Origin: Maridesulfovibrio hydrothermalis AM13 = DSM 14728 | Lineage (GTDB): Bacteria; Desulfobacterota; Desulfovibrionia; Desulfovibrionales; Desulfovibrionaceae | DNA: 64,000 nt | Assembly: GCF_000331025.1 (NCBI RefSeq) | Contig: NC_020055.1 | Location: forward strand, 3,257,370 to 3,321,369 | Direction: 5' to 3' | Part shown: positions 7,882-17,062 of the stretch, piece by piece | Numbering within the stretch: the first letter of the stretch is position 1 | Layout: each line of letters starts with the position of its first letter | Notes under the pieces: model-generated | What the model was told of the DNA's origin: nothing | What the model saw: the letters and a program-made list of their open reading frames with translations, nothing else | The model's database searches: none | Program-made: the position numbers and the translations under genes

Positions 7882-8841
7882 ATGCTGAAGCTCAAATATA
7901 TTCTTCCTGCTGTCCTTCTGCTGATAGGAATTGCGCTTTATTTTTATGGATCCACGCCAAAAGAAGAAATCGTACGCGTGGATATGTCCGTACGCGAAGA
8001 AGTCCGGGTTCCCGAACCCAGACCGGCAATAACCTACGCTTATCTCCCGCAATACTCCCACAAAGTTTCATATTTACGACACAGCAAACTGATTGATTAT
8101 CTGTCGCGCGAGACGGGGCTGACTCTCCGTCAGGTTTTCCCTGACACATTTGAAGAGCACCGCCGCATGGTTGAACAGGGCGAAATTGATATTTCGTTCT
8201 CCAACCCCATGACTTATATAAAAATTGCCAATTCGGGGGCCAAGGCTTTTGCCCGCATCATTGAACCTTCAGGCAGCCCCACCTTCCGGGGCCAGATCAT
8301 CACCCGCAAAGACAACCGCTTTATCCACGACCTGAAAGACTGTATCGGCAAAAGCTGGATTGCGGTAGATCCGCTTTCAGCCGGAGGCTACCTTTACGCT
8401 CTGGGACTTTTTCTGGAAAACGGTATAACCTCATCCGACTTCAAGGAAATATCCTTCGCCCCCGGCCCGGGAGGTAAACAGGAAAAAGCAGTACTGGCCG
8501 TTTATGCCGGGAAATATGATTTTGCTACAATCCGGGAAGGAACACTTGATATTGTCAAAGACAAAATAAATGTAAATAAAATAAAAGTCATAGCAGAAAC
8601 ACGCCAGTACCCGGGCTGGGTCTATGCCTCACGCAGAGGGCTTAGCACCGAGGTTGTTAATAAAATTTCCAGCGCCATGTTCAAAATGTCCATGAGCAAT
8701 GCTGATCAGGCCGCAATTCTGACACAAGCTGGAATGAAGGGAATTATCCCGGCACAAGACAGAGATTACAACTCAGTCAGAGCCCTAATCGAAGAACTGG
8801 GGCTGAACACCATTTACGGAGAACAAAGGAGGACAAAGTAA
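7882..8841 (+). CDS. PhnD-like periplasmic substrate-binding protein
   Basis: 319-residue protein with an N-terminal membrane anchor or signal (LKYILPAVLLLIGIALYFYG) and a PhnD/phosphonate-type binding fold. Typical blocks are GEIDISFSNPMTYIKI, SWIAVDPLSAGGYLYALGLF and YAGKYDFATIREGTLD. I chose the ATG at 7882, preceded by GGAG; an upstream extension in the same frame overlaps the previous gene. No ABC permease or ATPase is nearby. The stop overlaps the start of a histidine kinase by one base (TAATG). It is therefore more likely the ligand sensor for that kinase than a transport component. The ligand is probably an oxyanion, by family and by the neighbouring TauE gene. Confidence 0.82.
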   Translation: MLKLKYILPAVLLLIGIALYFYGSTPKEEIVRVDMSVREEVRVPEPRPAITYAYLPQYSHKVSYLRHSKLIDYLSRETGLTLRQVFPDTFEEHRRMVEQGEIDISFSNPMTYIKIANSGAKAFARIIEPSGSPTFRGQIITRKDNRFIHDLKDCIGKSWIAVDPLSAGGYLYALGLFLENGITSSDFKEISFAPGPGGKQEKAVLAVYAGKYDFATIREGTLDIVKDKINVNKIKVIAETRQYPGWVYASRRGLSTEVVNKISSAMFKMSMSNADQAAILTQAGMKGIIPAQDRDYNSVRALIEELGLNTIYGEQRRTK

Positions 8842-10787
8842 TGAACCTGCTTAGCCGACTGCGTTTCCGGACCAAAATTAATCTGGGGCTAACCGTTATT
8901 GTCGGATTTACCTCCCTCATTATCGCTATTTTTGTAATCCGTATGGCCTCGGATGCCCTAATTGAACAATCCCGCAAGAGAGGTGCTGTTCTCGCTGGCA
9001 ACCTTGCCATGCGCGCCGAAGATCCGCTGCTTTCCATTGACCTCCTGCGCCTAGAATCGATGGTCAACGAGCTTAAAAAAGCTGATGATGAAATAGTTTA
9101 TGCGTTCATCATGGATGACCGTAAAAGAGTCCTTGCCAATACTTTCAGCGACGGATTTCCAGTTCAACTCAAAGATGTAAATGATGTTGCAGGAACGGCT
9201 ATAACCGCTGTCACTGTAGACACCGGCAAAACCCGTATTTTCGATTTTGCAGCACCAATTTTCATCAGTGACAAAAAACTAGGCACTGTACGGGTCGGCC
9301 TTTCACGGGCAGGAATCCAAAGCATTGTTCAGAACTTGATTTTTGCTATTTCGGCTTTGACAGGAGCTGTTCTGCTGCTGGCGGTTGTGGCTTCGACTCA
9401 ATTTGCAAAACGCATAACCTTCAGGCTGGGTTCACTGCAAAAACACGCCGAAGATATTGTTGCCACCCACCTTGGGCCGGGCCTTTCCAAAGAGGAAAAA
9501 CCGAAAAGCTGCGCTCAGAGATTCCTCGGTTTCATCAGAGACAATGCAAAAGGTGATGAAATCCAGGAACTGACACAGACCTTTGATGCTATGGCAATGA
9601 GCCTTGAATGCCATATTGAAGATCTTCAAATAACGGAAAATGATCTCACCCGGCAAAAAGAACTGCTCAAAACAATCATCAATGTTTCACCTGATTTTGT
9701 TTCACTTCTTGGTCCGCAAATGACCTATCTGGCGGTGAACAAAACTTTTGCTGAGCATATCGGGCGTAGCGAAGAAGAGATTTTAGGATTGACGGATGAT
9801 GACATTTATCCTCCTGAAACAGCAAGGCTCCGTAAAGAAGAAACCAGACAGGTTATCAGCACAGGGCGGGTCATCAACAAAGAAACCCGCGAAGCCTCAG
9901 AGGACGATAATACCGTTCGCTGGTTTCATACCATCCGCGTTCCGGTGTATGCCAAGAATCACAAAATTATCGGAGTGCTTTCCACCGCCCGTGAAATAAC
10001 AGAACTGAAAAGTTATCAGGCGCAGCTGATCCAGTCTCAAAAAATGGAATCAGTTGGTAAACTAGCCGGCGGTGTGGCCCATGAAATTAATACTCCGCTG
10101 GGCATCATCCTCGGTTACGCTCAACTTTTACAAGACGACTTTGATCCCGAAGACCAAGTCTCTAAAGATCTTGGAATAATCGAAAAGCAGGCCCGTGTAT
10201 GCCGTAAAATCGTTGCCGACCTGCTCGGATTTTCCCGCCAGACCGAGAGCGAGAAAATTTCCATGTGTTTCAACAATTCGATTCTGGAAGTGGTCCAGCT
10301 GGTCAGCCATACTTTTAAACTGGAACAACTCGATATTTCAACTAATCTTGATGACCGTTATCCCATTATCCACGGCGATCCTGAAAAGTTAAAACAAGTC
10401 TGGCTGAACCTGCTTTCCAATGCCATGGAATCCATCGAGGGCAAAGGCGGGATTCACATATCCACCAAGCTCGATATTTCCAGCATGACCATTACAGCTG
10501 TTTTCGCCGATACAGGGCACGGGGTGGAACCAAAAAATATCAATGCAATTTTCGACCCCTTCTACTCCACAAAACCTGTAGGAAAAGGAACAGGTCTCGG
10601 GCTGTCGGTCTCCTTCGGAATTATCAAGGATCACGGAGGAAGCATTGAAGCTCTCAGCCCTCTCCCCAGAACTGCTATCAGAGAATACAACCTCCCGGAA
10701 AACTCAGGTCCGGGCACAATGTTTAAAGTAGTTCTGCCTCTGGATGAAATTTCATCAGATGAAGAGGGTTCCGTAAAATCAGGTTAA
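8841..10787 (+). CDS. Membrane sensor histidine kinase (HAMP-PAS-HisKA-HATPase)
   Basis: 648-residue two-component sensor. Membrane helices lie at about 15-35 and 170-190 and enclose a periplasmic domain of about 130 residues. A HAMP-like linker follows, then a PAS domain (about 275-390; ISPDFVSLLG is the start of its core). The HisKA box is LAGGVAHEINTPLG with phospho-acceptor His414. The ATP-binding domain carries the G1/G2 boxes DTGHG and GKGTGLGL. No receiver domain or cognate regulator is in the operon, so the partner is elsewhere. Coupling to the preceding PhnD-like protein is suggested by the one-base overlap of stop and start. Confidence 0.9.
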   Translation: MNLLSRLRFRTKINLGLTVIVGFTSLIIAIFVIRMASDALIEQSRKRGAVLAGNLAMRAEDPLLSIDLLRLESMVNELKKADDEIVYAFIMDDRKRVLANTFSDGFPVQLKDVNDVAGTAITAVTVDTGKTRIFDFAAPIFISDKKLGTVRVGLSRAGIQSIVQNLIFAISALTGAVLLLAVVASTQFAKRITFRLGSLQKHAEDIVATHLGPGLSKEEKPKSCAQRFLGFIRDNAKGDEIQELTQTFDAMAMSLECHIEDLQITENDLTRQKELLKTIINVSPDFVSLLGPQMTYLAVNKTFAEHIGRSEEEILGLTDDDIYPPETARLRKEETRQVISTGRVINKETREASEDDNTVRWFHTIRVPVYAKNHKIIGVLSTAREITELKSYQAQLIQSQKMESVGKLAGGVAHEINTPLGIILGYAQLLQDDFDPEDQVSKDLGIIEKQARVCRKIVADLLGFSRQTESEKISMCFNNSILEVVQLVSHTFKLEQLDISTNLDDRYPIIHGDPEKLKQVWLNLLSNAMESIEGKGGIHISTKLDISSMTITAVFADTGHGVEPKNINAIFDPFYSTKPVGKGTGLGLSVSFGIIKDHGGSIEALSPLPRTAIREYNLPENSGPGTMFKVVLPLDEISSDEEGSVKSG

Positions 10788-10807
10788 TGTGTTAAGCTCT
10801 ACATCTT

Positions 10808-12757
10808 ATGAAATTCAATCACGTATTCGACCACTGGACATATGAAACTTTTCCGCCGGGCAGGCTGCTCAGACGCAGGTACAATTCCTTTCAAAAACTT
10901 ATAGAGCTTGAGGAAGAATGCCTTCATATTATTTCGCTCATTGAGGACATTGGATTCGGACTGACTCAGGCCGACTGGTCCAATATTGAAAAACTTTCTG
11001 CGGATCTCGGCCTTAAAGTTCGCGCCATGCTTGAGCAATTGCAGGAAATGAATCCTGTACGCTTCATGGACATCATGGACTATTACAATAAGATTAATTT
11101 TTACGTACGCATGGCTGTCACTGTGCCCGATCCCGAAATTTCAAAACCTTTTACTTTCCCTCTTGAGGATTCATTAGACTTCGCAAATAAAGCCGGCGCA
11201 TACGCAGCAAATCTTGCACGCATCAAACAGGATGGCATGCCTGTTCTAGACGGTATGGTTATCGGGGCCGACATATATAATTACTTCATCGAAGCAAATG
11301 ACCTGCGCATTGCAATTGATAATATTCTAGAAACCGTAACTTCCACCGATCTGGATGATCTAAAACAAATTTCCACAGCGATTATTGCTGTTTTCCAGCA
11401 AGGAAACATGCCTGAGTCCATAGCCAATGAAATAGAAATTGCTGCACTTGAAACTTCAAGGGGCAGTGGAAATCTCACTGTTTCGGTCGGGGTGACTCCC
11501 GAAGGAAAGTCTCAACCATTACCCGAAAGTTATTGCCGCATATCACCTGTTCCGGCTCAAAATATCGTTGAGGTATGGAAAAAAGCAGTACTTTGCAAAT
11601 TTTCTCCAGAAGCCATCAAAGCACGTATTGAACTTGGATATGCTGATCGGGAGTCCCCTGCTGCAATGATCATTCAACCTGTCAAAGATGTGCATGATTC
11701 AGGTTTTATTGAAACATTTCATAAAACAGATGAAGAACTCCCCCTCAAAGACAGAGTAACAGGCTGCTCTGCCATATCCAGAGACAAAGCCGGTTTTCAA
11801 TATCTGATTTCAAGACGAAACAAGCAGAGAGTTCTGGCAAAACCGGACCCTTCGCCATTATCTTCACATTCTGTAAAAACTATTGCATCTCTTGGCAGGC
11901 AGGTTGAAAAACTCTTTGAAGCCCCTCAGAGATGCGGATGGATAACGGATCTGCGCAACAGGGTTATCATCACCTCAACTTGTCCGCACCCATCGGAGGG
12001 AATAAAAGAAGTAGAGCGTATAAAGCTGGCTTTGACCTACATTGCCAACCTGAATATTTCACCGCAAAATACAGAAATGTTCCTGCCGGAAAAAAGCCGT
12101 TCTATGTATGATCTGGTACGCTTTGCCAACGAGAAAGGCGTAGAAGAAATGTTTTCACTGGTCAGCAAAAAAGGACTGGGACTGGACGGAGCAAAACATA
12201 TGAAAGCACGCCAGCCGATTTCGCTTGATATACTTAACCTTGCTGACGGGCTGTTCACCACCGCAGCAGGTAAGCTGGATATTTCACCTGATGATATCAA
12301 ATCAGCACCCATGTGGGCCTTATGGTTCGGCCTCGGAGCCGAACGTCCGGGCTGGAATAAAGAAAATGCGATTGAAGGGTGTGCTATTCTATCCAAAACC
12401 TACATGAATATAACCTTAAAATCGGAAAAAGACCTGACCGAAGTAGATGCTGTCTGCGACCCGGATACAACCCAAAATCATATACACTTCCGATTCAAAG
12501 GCGGCAGCGGAACGCCGCAGCAAAGGATATCACGCACCAGATTTATTAAAATGGTCCTTATCCCGCAGGGATTTACCGTAAAAAGTCAGGGAGACCTGAT
12601 TGAAGCAACATATGGACAGGCAGGAGAAGCAGAAATTCAAAAACTGCTGGCAACAATCGGCCACACTACCGCCCACATAGCAACCCATCACCCCATAACT
12701 GAAAATCACGATAAAATTGACGTAGAAGTATCAAAATTTATTTCCGGACTGGGCTAA
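10808..12757 (+). CDS. Degenerate PEP synthase / PPDK N-terminal-like protein
   Basis: 649-residue soluble protein. After an N-terminal helical region (1-135), residues ~140-450 align by eye with the nucleotide-binding part of PEP synthase/PPDK: MPVLDGMVIGADIYNYF matches the family's FPVPPGFVIT block, and SPAAMIIQPV matches VALAVVVQ. The arginine-bearing RSS..ED loop is replaced by VSVGVTPEGK, and the family QDIEW motif reads PQNTEM. The swivelling phospho-His domain and the PEP/pyruvate barrel are absent. A C-terminal domain (about 500-649; HIHFRFKGGSG then GDLIEATYGQ) is shared with other deltaproteobacterial PPDK-like proteins as far as I recall. Catalysis looks unlikely; a regulatory or binding role is inferred. 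It starts 20 bases after the kinase. Confidence 0.7.
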   Translation: MKFNHVFDHWTYETFPPGRLLRRRYNSFQKLIELEEECLHIISLIEDIGFGLTQADWSNIEKLSADLGLKVRAMLEQLQEMNPVRFMDIMDYYNKINFYVRMAVTVPDPEISKPFTFPLEDSLDFANKAGAYAANLARIKQDGMPVLDGMVIGADIYNYFIEANDLRIAIDNILETVTSTDLDDLKQISTAIIAVFQQGNMPESIANEIEIAALETSRGSGNLTVSVGVTPEGKSQPLPESYCRISPVPAQNIVEVWKKAVLCKFSPEAIKARIELGYADRESPAAMIIQPVKDVHDSGFIETFHKTDEELPLKDRVTGCSAISRDKAGFQYLISRRNKQRVLAKPDPSPLSSHSVKTIASLGRQVEKLFEAPQRCGWITDLRNRVIITSTCPHPSEGIKEVERIKLALTYIANLNISPQNTEMFLPEKSRSMYDLVRFANEKGVEEMFSLVSKKGLGLDGAKHMKARQPISLDILNLADGLFTTAAGKLDISPDDIKSAPMWALWFGLGAERPGWNKENAIEGCAILSKTYMNITLKSEKDLTEVDAVCDPDTTQNHIHFRFKGGSGTPQQRISRTRFIKMVLIPQGFTVKSQGDLIEATYGQAGEAEIQKLLATIGHTTAHIATHHPITENHDKIDVEVSKFISGLG

Positions 12758-12763
12758 ACCAGA

Positions 12764-12919
12764 CTACGCGGAAATATTATAATCGTAGCTGCCCAGTAAT
12801 TTTCCATCGATTTTTGCATGTGACATATCCACATCAGCACGGCACTCAAGAATACCCACCATAACTGTCAAAGTGAGTATAATACAAACAATCCAGATTA
12901 TTCTTTCAACTTTATTCAT
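12764..12919 (-). CDS. Small single-span membrane protein (51 aa)
   Basis: Starts MNKVERIIWIVCIILTLTVM: a basic start, one hydrophobic helix at about 7-24, and a short polar tail ending YDYNISA. It begins 13 bases after the SpoIID-family stop with AGGAAG upstream, so it looks like the last gene of the envelope operon. Its stop is only 6 bases from the convergent stop at 12757. No family recognised. Confidence 0.6.
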   Translation of the reverse strand: MNKVERIIWIVCIILTLTVMVGILECRADVDMSHAKIDGKLLGSYDYNISA

Positions 12920-12932
12920 TTACTTAAGCTTC

Positions 12933-14516
12933 CTACCATAACTGCTTAATATCACTTCCGGGATAATAAAATTTAAGGATATAGTCATACTTTTTCTTTT
13001 TACCAAGCTCAGCTGCTCCCCACTGGGAATACCCAACGCCATGTCCCCAGCCGCGCCCTTTGAACGTATAATAACCATCTTTCCGATCAATTTGCAAAAG
13101 AATATCCGGCAGCTTCAAAACACGCGAACTCCCCAGAGTGGTTCTGGTCCGCAAATCACGGTGACCGCCACGGTATCTGATACGAACTTTGGTGATCCTG
13201 CCCGACGGCCCTTTTTCAAGCGGTTTAATTGACTTGATTCCGGGCACTGAAATACCAATCTTTTTAAGCTTTGATTCAATTGCGCTGATTTTATATTTCC
13301 TAGTCCACGATGCCATTTTTCCTTTAAGGCTGGCAGGATCTTTATGGGCAACAAGATAATCTTTCCCCGCTCCGAAAATGGCTTTGGCATCAGCTGTATG
13401 GCCACCGCTGTTAGCGGTATACTGAGATAAAATAGGCTTTTTCTTATAAAGAAGCACCTGACCGAGAGTCTCTTTGACAGCCTTGTCAGTTCGTTTATCT
13501 TCACGGTCTACTCCAGCATACATCTGATCATATGTATCTGCATACACATCATAAAAAAGATGTGTACGGTGAAGTTTCTGATAATAGGCATAAGTACGGG
13601 CCGCAACGGCCTGCGCTTTCAAAGTCTCAGCAGGCCATGATGCATATGACTCAGCAGGAACAACCGAACGCAGATAATCTTCTACTTCAATCAAATTTAG
13701 AATCAGCAGTTTGCCTTTGCGGATACTGACATTAACAACCCCGCGAACCCTTTTGGTTTCAGAGCCGTAGGTCACCTTGAGCGGAACTTTAGAGGTAAAT
13801 TTTATTCTTGTGGCAGTAACAACTTTTCCATCGAGAACCAGCTTATTACCGGAAATACCGACCTTATACTTCCGTCCACAGCCAAGAGCATCTGTACATA
13901 TCTTATCAGCTTTGGACGCGGTGGTAACAGTCATGGATACAGCTCTGCGGCTCAGGCAAACCCGCAGCAGCGGTTCTTTTCCTATCGGTGCTGGTTTTAT
14001 ATCATCAGGCTTCGGCGGAGTTTCTCCGGTCATGGATGAAATAACAGCTTCGGCCTGATACCTGAATTTACCAGTTGGAAAGTATCTTAAATACTGATTA
14101 AATATCGAGCGCGACTTATCAAACTTATTCATTTGATAGTAAAGAAAACCCAGACGATAGAGAGCTGTTTCAGCGTGATTGCGGTATTTACGCCCCACCA
14201 TTTTATATAAATCGGCAGCCTTGTCAGGAGCATCAAGAAAAGTAGAAAGAACCATAGCCTTACCGAACATGGCATTGACTCTGGTATTGGCAACAGGTGA
14301 ATAATCTATAGCGGTATCGTAATGTTCCAAGGCTTCAAAATATTTACCTATATCAATTAAATAGCTGGCATAATTAATATGCCACTGGGCCTGCGCCTGA
14401 TCTTCAAGCTCAATAGAGGAATACTCTCGGGCCACAGCAACGGTTGAAAATATAATGCAACTGAGAAACAGTACTGCCGAAAATGAAATGCTTTTTATAA
14501 AAATAGACTTTTTCAT
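12933..14516 (-). CDS. SpoIID/LytB-domain peptidoglycan-active protein with N-terminal TPRs
   Basis: 527-residue exported protein. A signal peptide (about 1-29, ending AVARE) is followed by TPR-like helices (about 35-140), then a SpoIID domain. The SpoIID domain shows LLILNLIEVEDYLRSVVPAE and LKAQAVAARTYAYYQ, with the presumed lytic-transglycosylase Glu289 in PAESYASWPAE. A C-terminal GWGHGVGYSQWGAAELG block is characteristic. SpoIID of sporulators cleaves glycan strands lacking stem peptides; homologues in non-sporulating Gram-negatives are thought to remodel the wall. I chose the ATG at 14516 with a purine-rich AGGAAAAGAGAGA region before it; the longer frame would start at TTG. It is in the eight-gene envelope operon. 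Confidence 0.88.
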   Translation of the reverse strand: MKKSIFIKSISFSAVLFLSCIIFSTVAVAREYSSIELEDQAQAQWHINYASYLIDIGKYFEALEHYDTAIDYSPVANTRVNAMFGKAMVLSTFLDAPDKAADLYKMVGRKYRNHAETALYRLGFLYYQMNKFDKSRSIFNQYLRYFPTGKFRYQAEAVISSMTGETPPKPDDIKPAPIGKEPLLRVCLSRRAVSMTVTTASKADKICTDALGCGRKYKVGISGNKLVLDGKVVTATRIKFTSKVPLKVTYGSETKRVRGVVNVSIRKGKLLILNLIEVEDYLRSVVPAESYASWPAETLKAQAVAARTYAYYQKLHRTHLFYDVYADTYDQMYAGVDREDKRTDKAVKETLGQVLLYKKKPILSQYTANSGGHTADAKAIFGAGKDYLVAHKDPASLKGKMASWTRKYKISAIESKLKKIGISVPGIKSIKPLEKGPSGRITKVRIRYRGGHRDLRTRTTLGSSRVLKLPDILLQIDRKDGYYTFKGRGWGHGVGYSQWGAAELGKKKKYDYILKFYYPGSDIKQLW

Positions 14517-14547
14517 TATTCTCTCTCTTTTCCTGTTTGGTCCATAC

Positions 14548-17058
14548 TTACTCAACCTTTAAAGCTTCGCCGGAAGATTCTGTATTCAAAGATTTTGGAA
14601 AATCTTTTTCGTCAATTTTATTTTCTGCTTCAGATTTTACTTTCGATTCTGTTTCAACTTCGTTTGGTTTTTGCAGCTTTTCAGTTGATGGCACTGCTGT
14701 AGCATTACCTTGGCTTCGCACTCTTTCAGATGGTTCAGACTTTGCCGTGAGCTGATCAAGATAATCTTTCATATACAGTAAATTACTGTCTGCAGGGCTT
14801 AACACCAGAGCTTTCTCAAGCACCTGACGGGCTTGCCTTATCTCACCTTTATTAAGCAAATTACGAATGCAAAGCTGATGAAGGCGGACATCGTAAGGGT
14901 ATTTAGAAATACCTTCACTTAAAACCTCAGTCAGAGCCAGATCATCACTTAACGCCAGCAAAGTATATGAAAGATATAAATAAATATCCCGATCATCCTT
15001 TAATCTGATGGCCTGATTAAGCAACTGATACGCATCCCCGTAGTGCTGATTATGAAAGGCTTTGATCCCCTGCCCTTTAAGCAGAGTGAACCTTTCTTCC
15101 AGCAATTCAGGTGTGATAGGCGTATCATCAATCAAAATGATTTTGCGCCCATGCGGATACGGTGCATCAAGTATTGATTTTACGAGTACATCACCTTTCA
15201 CTTTTAGACTGTCCACCGAAGCCGTGCCCAGATAGTTATCGGCAATAACCAGCTTCGCCGGAGAAAGTATATTTGTGTAATTGTCAAAAATATTATTATC
15301 TTTGATTTCTGCACTGCCGCCTCTGAACTCCAGACCGACAGTACAGTTGCTTATACTTGAGCGCAGCAAAGTCCCGTTCCCCGCACCAAGAATCAGACCG
15401 GTATGAACACCGGAGATACGCAGCCCCTTAAAATCATAATTACCGGTACTGTCGACAAGGACAGCATACTTCCCACCGGAAAAACGCGATGACCTTATTT
15501 CACTATATCCACCAACAGCAGTATAAGCTTTTGAAAAACCAGAAAATTCGCACTGCGAAATCACAGCCTTGGCACCAGCCAGAACCTTAAGACCTTCGGT
15601 TCCATCAGATTCAAAGCGTACCGGTGAACTTATTTCGCCAAGAGATTCAAATTCACCCAAAACATCAATTCTTGCGCCATGCTCAAACCTGATTCTAGTG
15701 CCCGGTTGAATAGTAAACTTTGCCCCTTCCGGCACGACCACAGGAACCGCGACCAGATAATTCCCCTTGACCAACACCCCGAAAAGCTCACCAAACAGTT
15801 CACGCTCATCAAACTGTGGAACTACAACCTTTATAACACCATTGACGGGAGAAAGGTTCCCGGCTTTATCCACGGTGCGCACCCGATAAAAGACCGTTGC
15901 CCCCTGCAACACTTCTGAGTCGGTAAAACTTGTTTCCTTTGCGCGGGCAATAACTTCAAAATCTCCGACAGAATCATCAGCCTTTTCAACGATAAACTCC
16001 TCAAGGTCACCAGCCGGAGGAACTTTCCATGTCAGTACAACTCCATCACGCCCTGCGCGAGATTCAACAGATTCAGGGCGTGGAGGCAGAGTACCGTCAA
16101 GAGTGATAAGAGAAGCAGATTCAACCCAGAGCCTCTCAACTCCGTTAGCCTTGCGCATACGGACCATAAGGGACTCGTTAACGCCTTTATCTCCCTCGCG
16201 TACAACATAAAATCCCTCGTAAACACCTTGGCCAGTCTGAGGAAGGGGTATTGTTTTTTTGAATTCGCCAATATCAAAAGAGCATTTCAAACCGGGTTCT
16301 GCGTCAACACGTACGGTGATCCGTCGCCCGACACCGAAAAGCCTGTTATCAACATTTGTATCAACTGAGATAACCTCCGGCAGTTTCGGTCCTTTGGGGC
16401 AATCGGGCAGCATCTGAGCCATATTCCATGCCCAGTCATAAACAACCATACGCATCTGCCGCCTGATAGGATCAGAGAAGACTTCTTCCACGATGGTTCC
16501 GGCAAGAGCAAAAATTCCCGTCGGCACTGAAACTCTGCGCTTAGAAGCACTGTCACTCCATTTTCCGACCAGAGTACCTTCGGCATTGACCATCGTCACT
16601 TCAGCATCAAGCTGGAAAAGGTCGAAAGCTACAGCCTTAATCATATCAGCACTGGAAATATTAATCTTTACAATACCATCTGCATGCAACGCCTTGCATA
16701 TATCGGCGTCACTCATAGCCCGCCAGCCTTCATCCCGTCCGAGCCCCGCAAGGATGTTATCCACAACATCCTTTTGCAGAGGCATGAAACCTTTACCTGC
16801 AAGCTGGTTGGTTATGGCACTGCGAGTAATATCGGCAACAAATTTACTATCCTCATCCATGACCAGAATGGACTTGTGAACGGTGGAATTTTCCGCATGC
16901 ACAATATACTCAGCAGGAAGAACAGCAATTTTATAAGGAATTGCATCCTCCTCGGTATACTGCACGGCCTGCGGAGTCTTGCTGCCCAGACAACCATTTA
17001 GAATAAACACCGCAAGCAGCAATGAAATAAATACAAATATTTTATTATTTCCAGTCAT
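14548..17058 (-). CDS. Large beta-helix/TPR outer-membrane lipoprotein
   Basis: 836-residue predicted lipoprotein: hydrophobic start with lipobox LNGC, modified Cys23. Residues ~40-220 resemble the GNA1162/DUF799 family (IPYKIAVLPAEYIVH, ADGIVKINISSADM). A fibronectin-III-like domain is at about 335-420. A right-handed beta-helix (about 430-640) has PGTRIRFEHGARIDVLGE and repeated short 'SS..SNC..GLEF..G' rungs. TPR-like helices follow (about 665-765), then a disordered acidic/Ser-rich tail. It starts next to the AsmA-like stop without a clear ribosome site, suggesting translational coupling. It is likely a periplasm-facing scaffold in the outer membrane; the function is unknown. Confidence 0.75.
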   Translation of the reverse strand: MTGNNKIFVFISLLLAVFILNGCLGSKTPQAVQYTEEDAIPYKIAVLPAEYIVHAENSTVHKSILVMDEDSKFVADITRSAITNQLAGKGFMPLQKDVVDNILAGLGRDEGWRAMSDADICKALHADGIVKINISSADMIKAVAFDLFQLDAEVTMVNAEGTLVGKWSDSASKRRVSVPTGIFALAGTIVEEVFSDPIRRQMRMVVYDWAWNMAQMLPDCPKGPKLPEVISVDTNVDNRLFGVGRRITVRVDAEPGLKCSFDIGEFKKTIPLPQTGQGVYEGFYVVREGDKGVNESLMVRMRKANGVERLWVESASLITLDGTLPPRPESVESRAGRDGVVLTWKVPPAGDLEEFIVEKADDSVGDFEVIARAKETSFTDSEVLQGATVFYRVRTVDKAGNLSPVNGVIKVVVPQFDERELFGELFGVLVKGNYLVAVPVVVPEGAKFTIQPGTRIRFEHGARIDVLGEFESLGEISSPVRFESDGTEGLKVLAGAKAVISQCEFSGFSKAYTAVGGYSEIRSSRFSGGKYAVLVDSTGNYDFKGLRISGVHTGLILGAGNGTLLRSSISNCTVGLEFRGGSAEIKDNNIFDNYTNILSPAKLVIADNYLGTASVDSLKVKGDVLVKSILDAPYPHGRKIILIDDTPITPELLEERFTLLKGQGIKAFHNQHYGDAYQLLNQAIRLKDDRDIYLYLSYTLLALSDDLALTEVLSEGISKYPYDVRLHQLCIRNLLNKGEIRQARQVLEKALVLSPADSNLLYMKDYLDQLTAKSEPSERVRSQGNATAVPSTEKLQKPNEVETESKVKSEAENKIDEKDFPKSLNTESSGEALKVE

Positions 17059-17062
17059 GACT

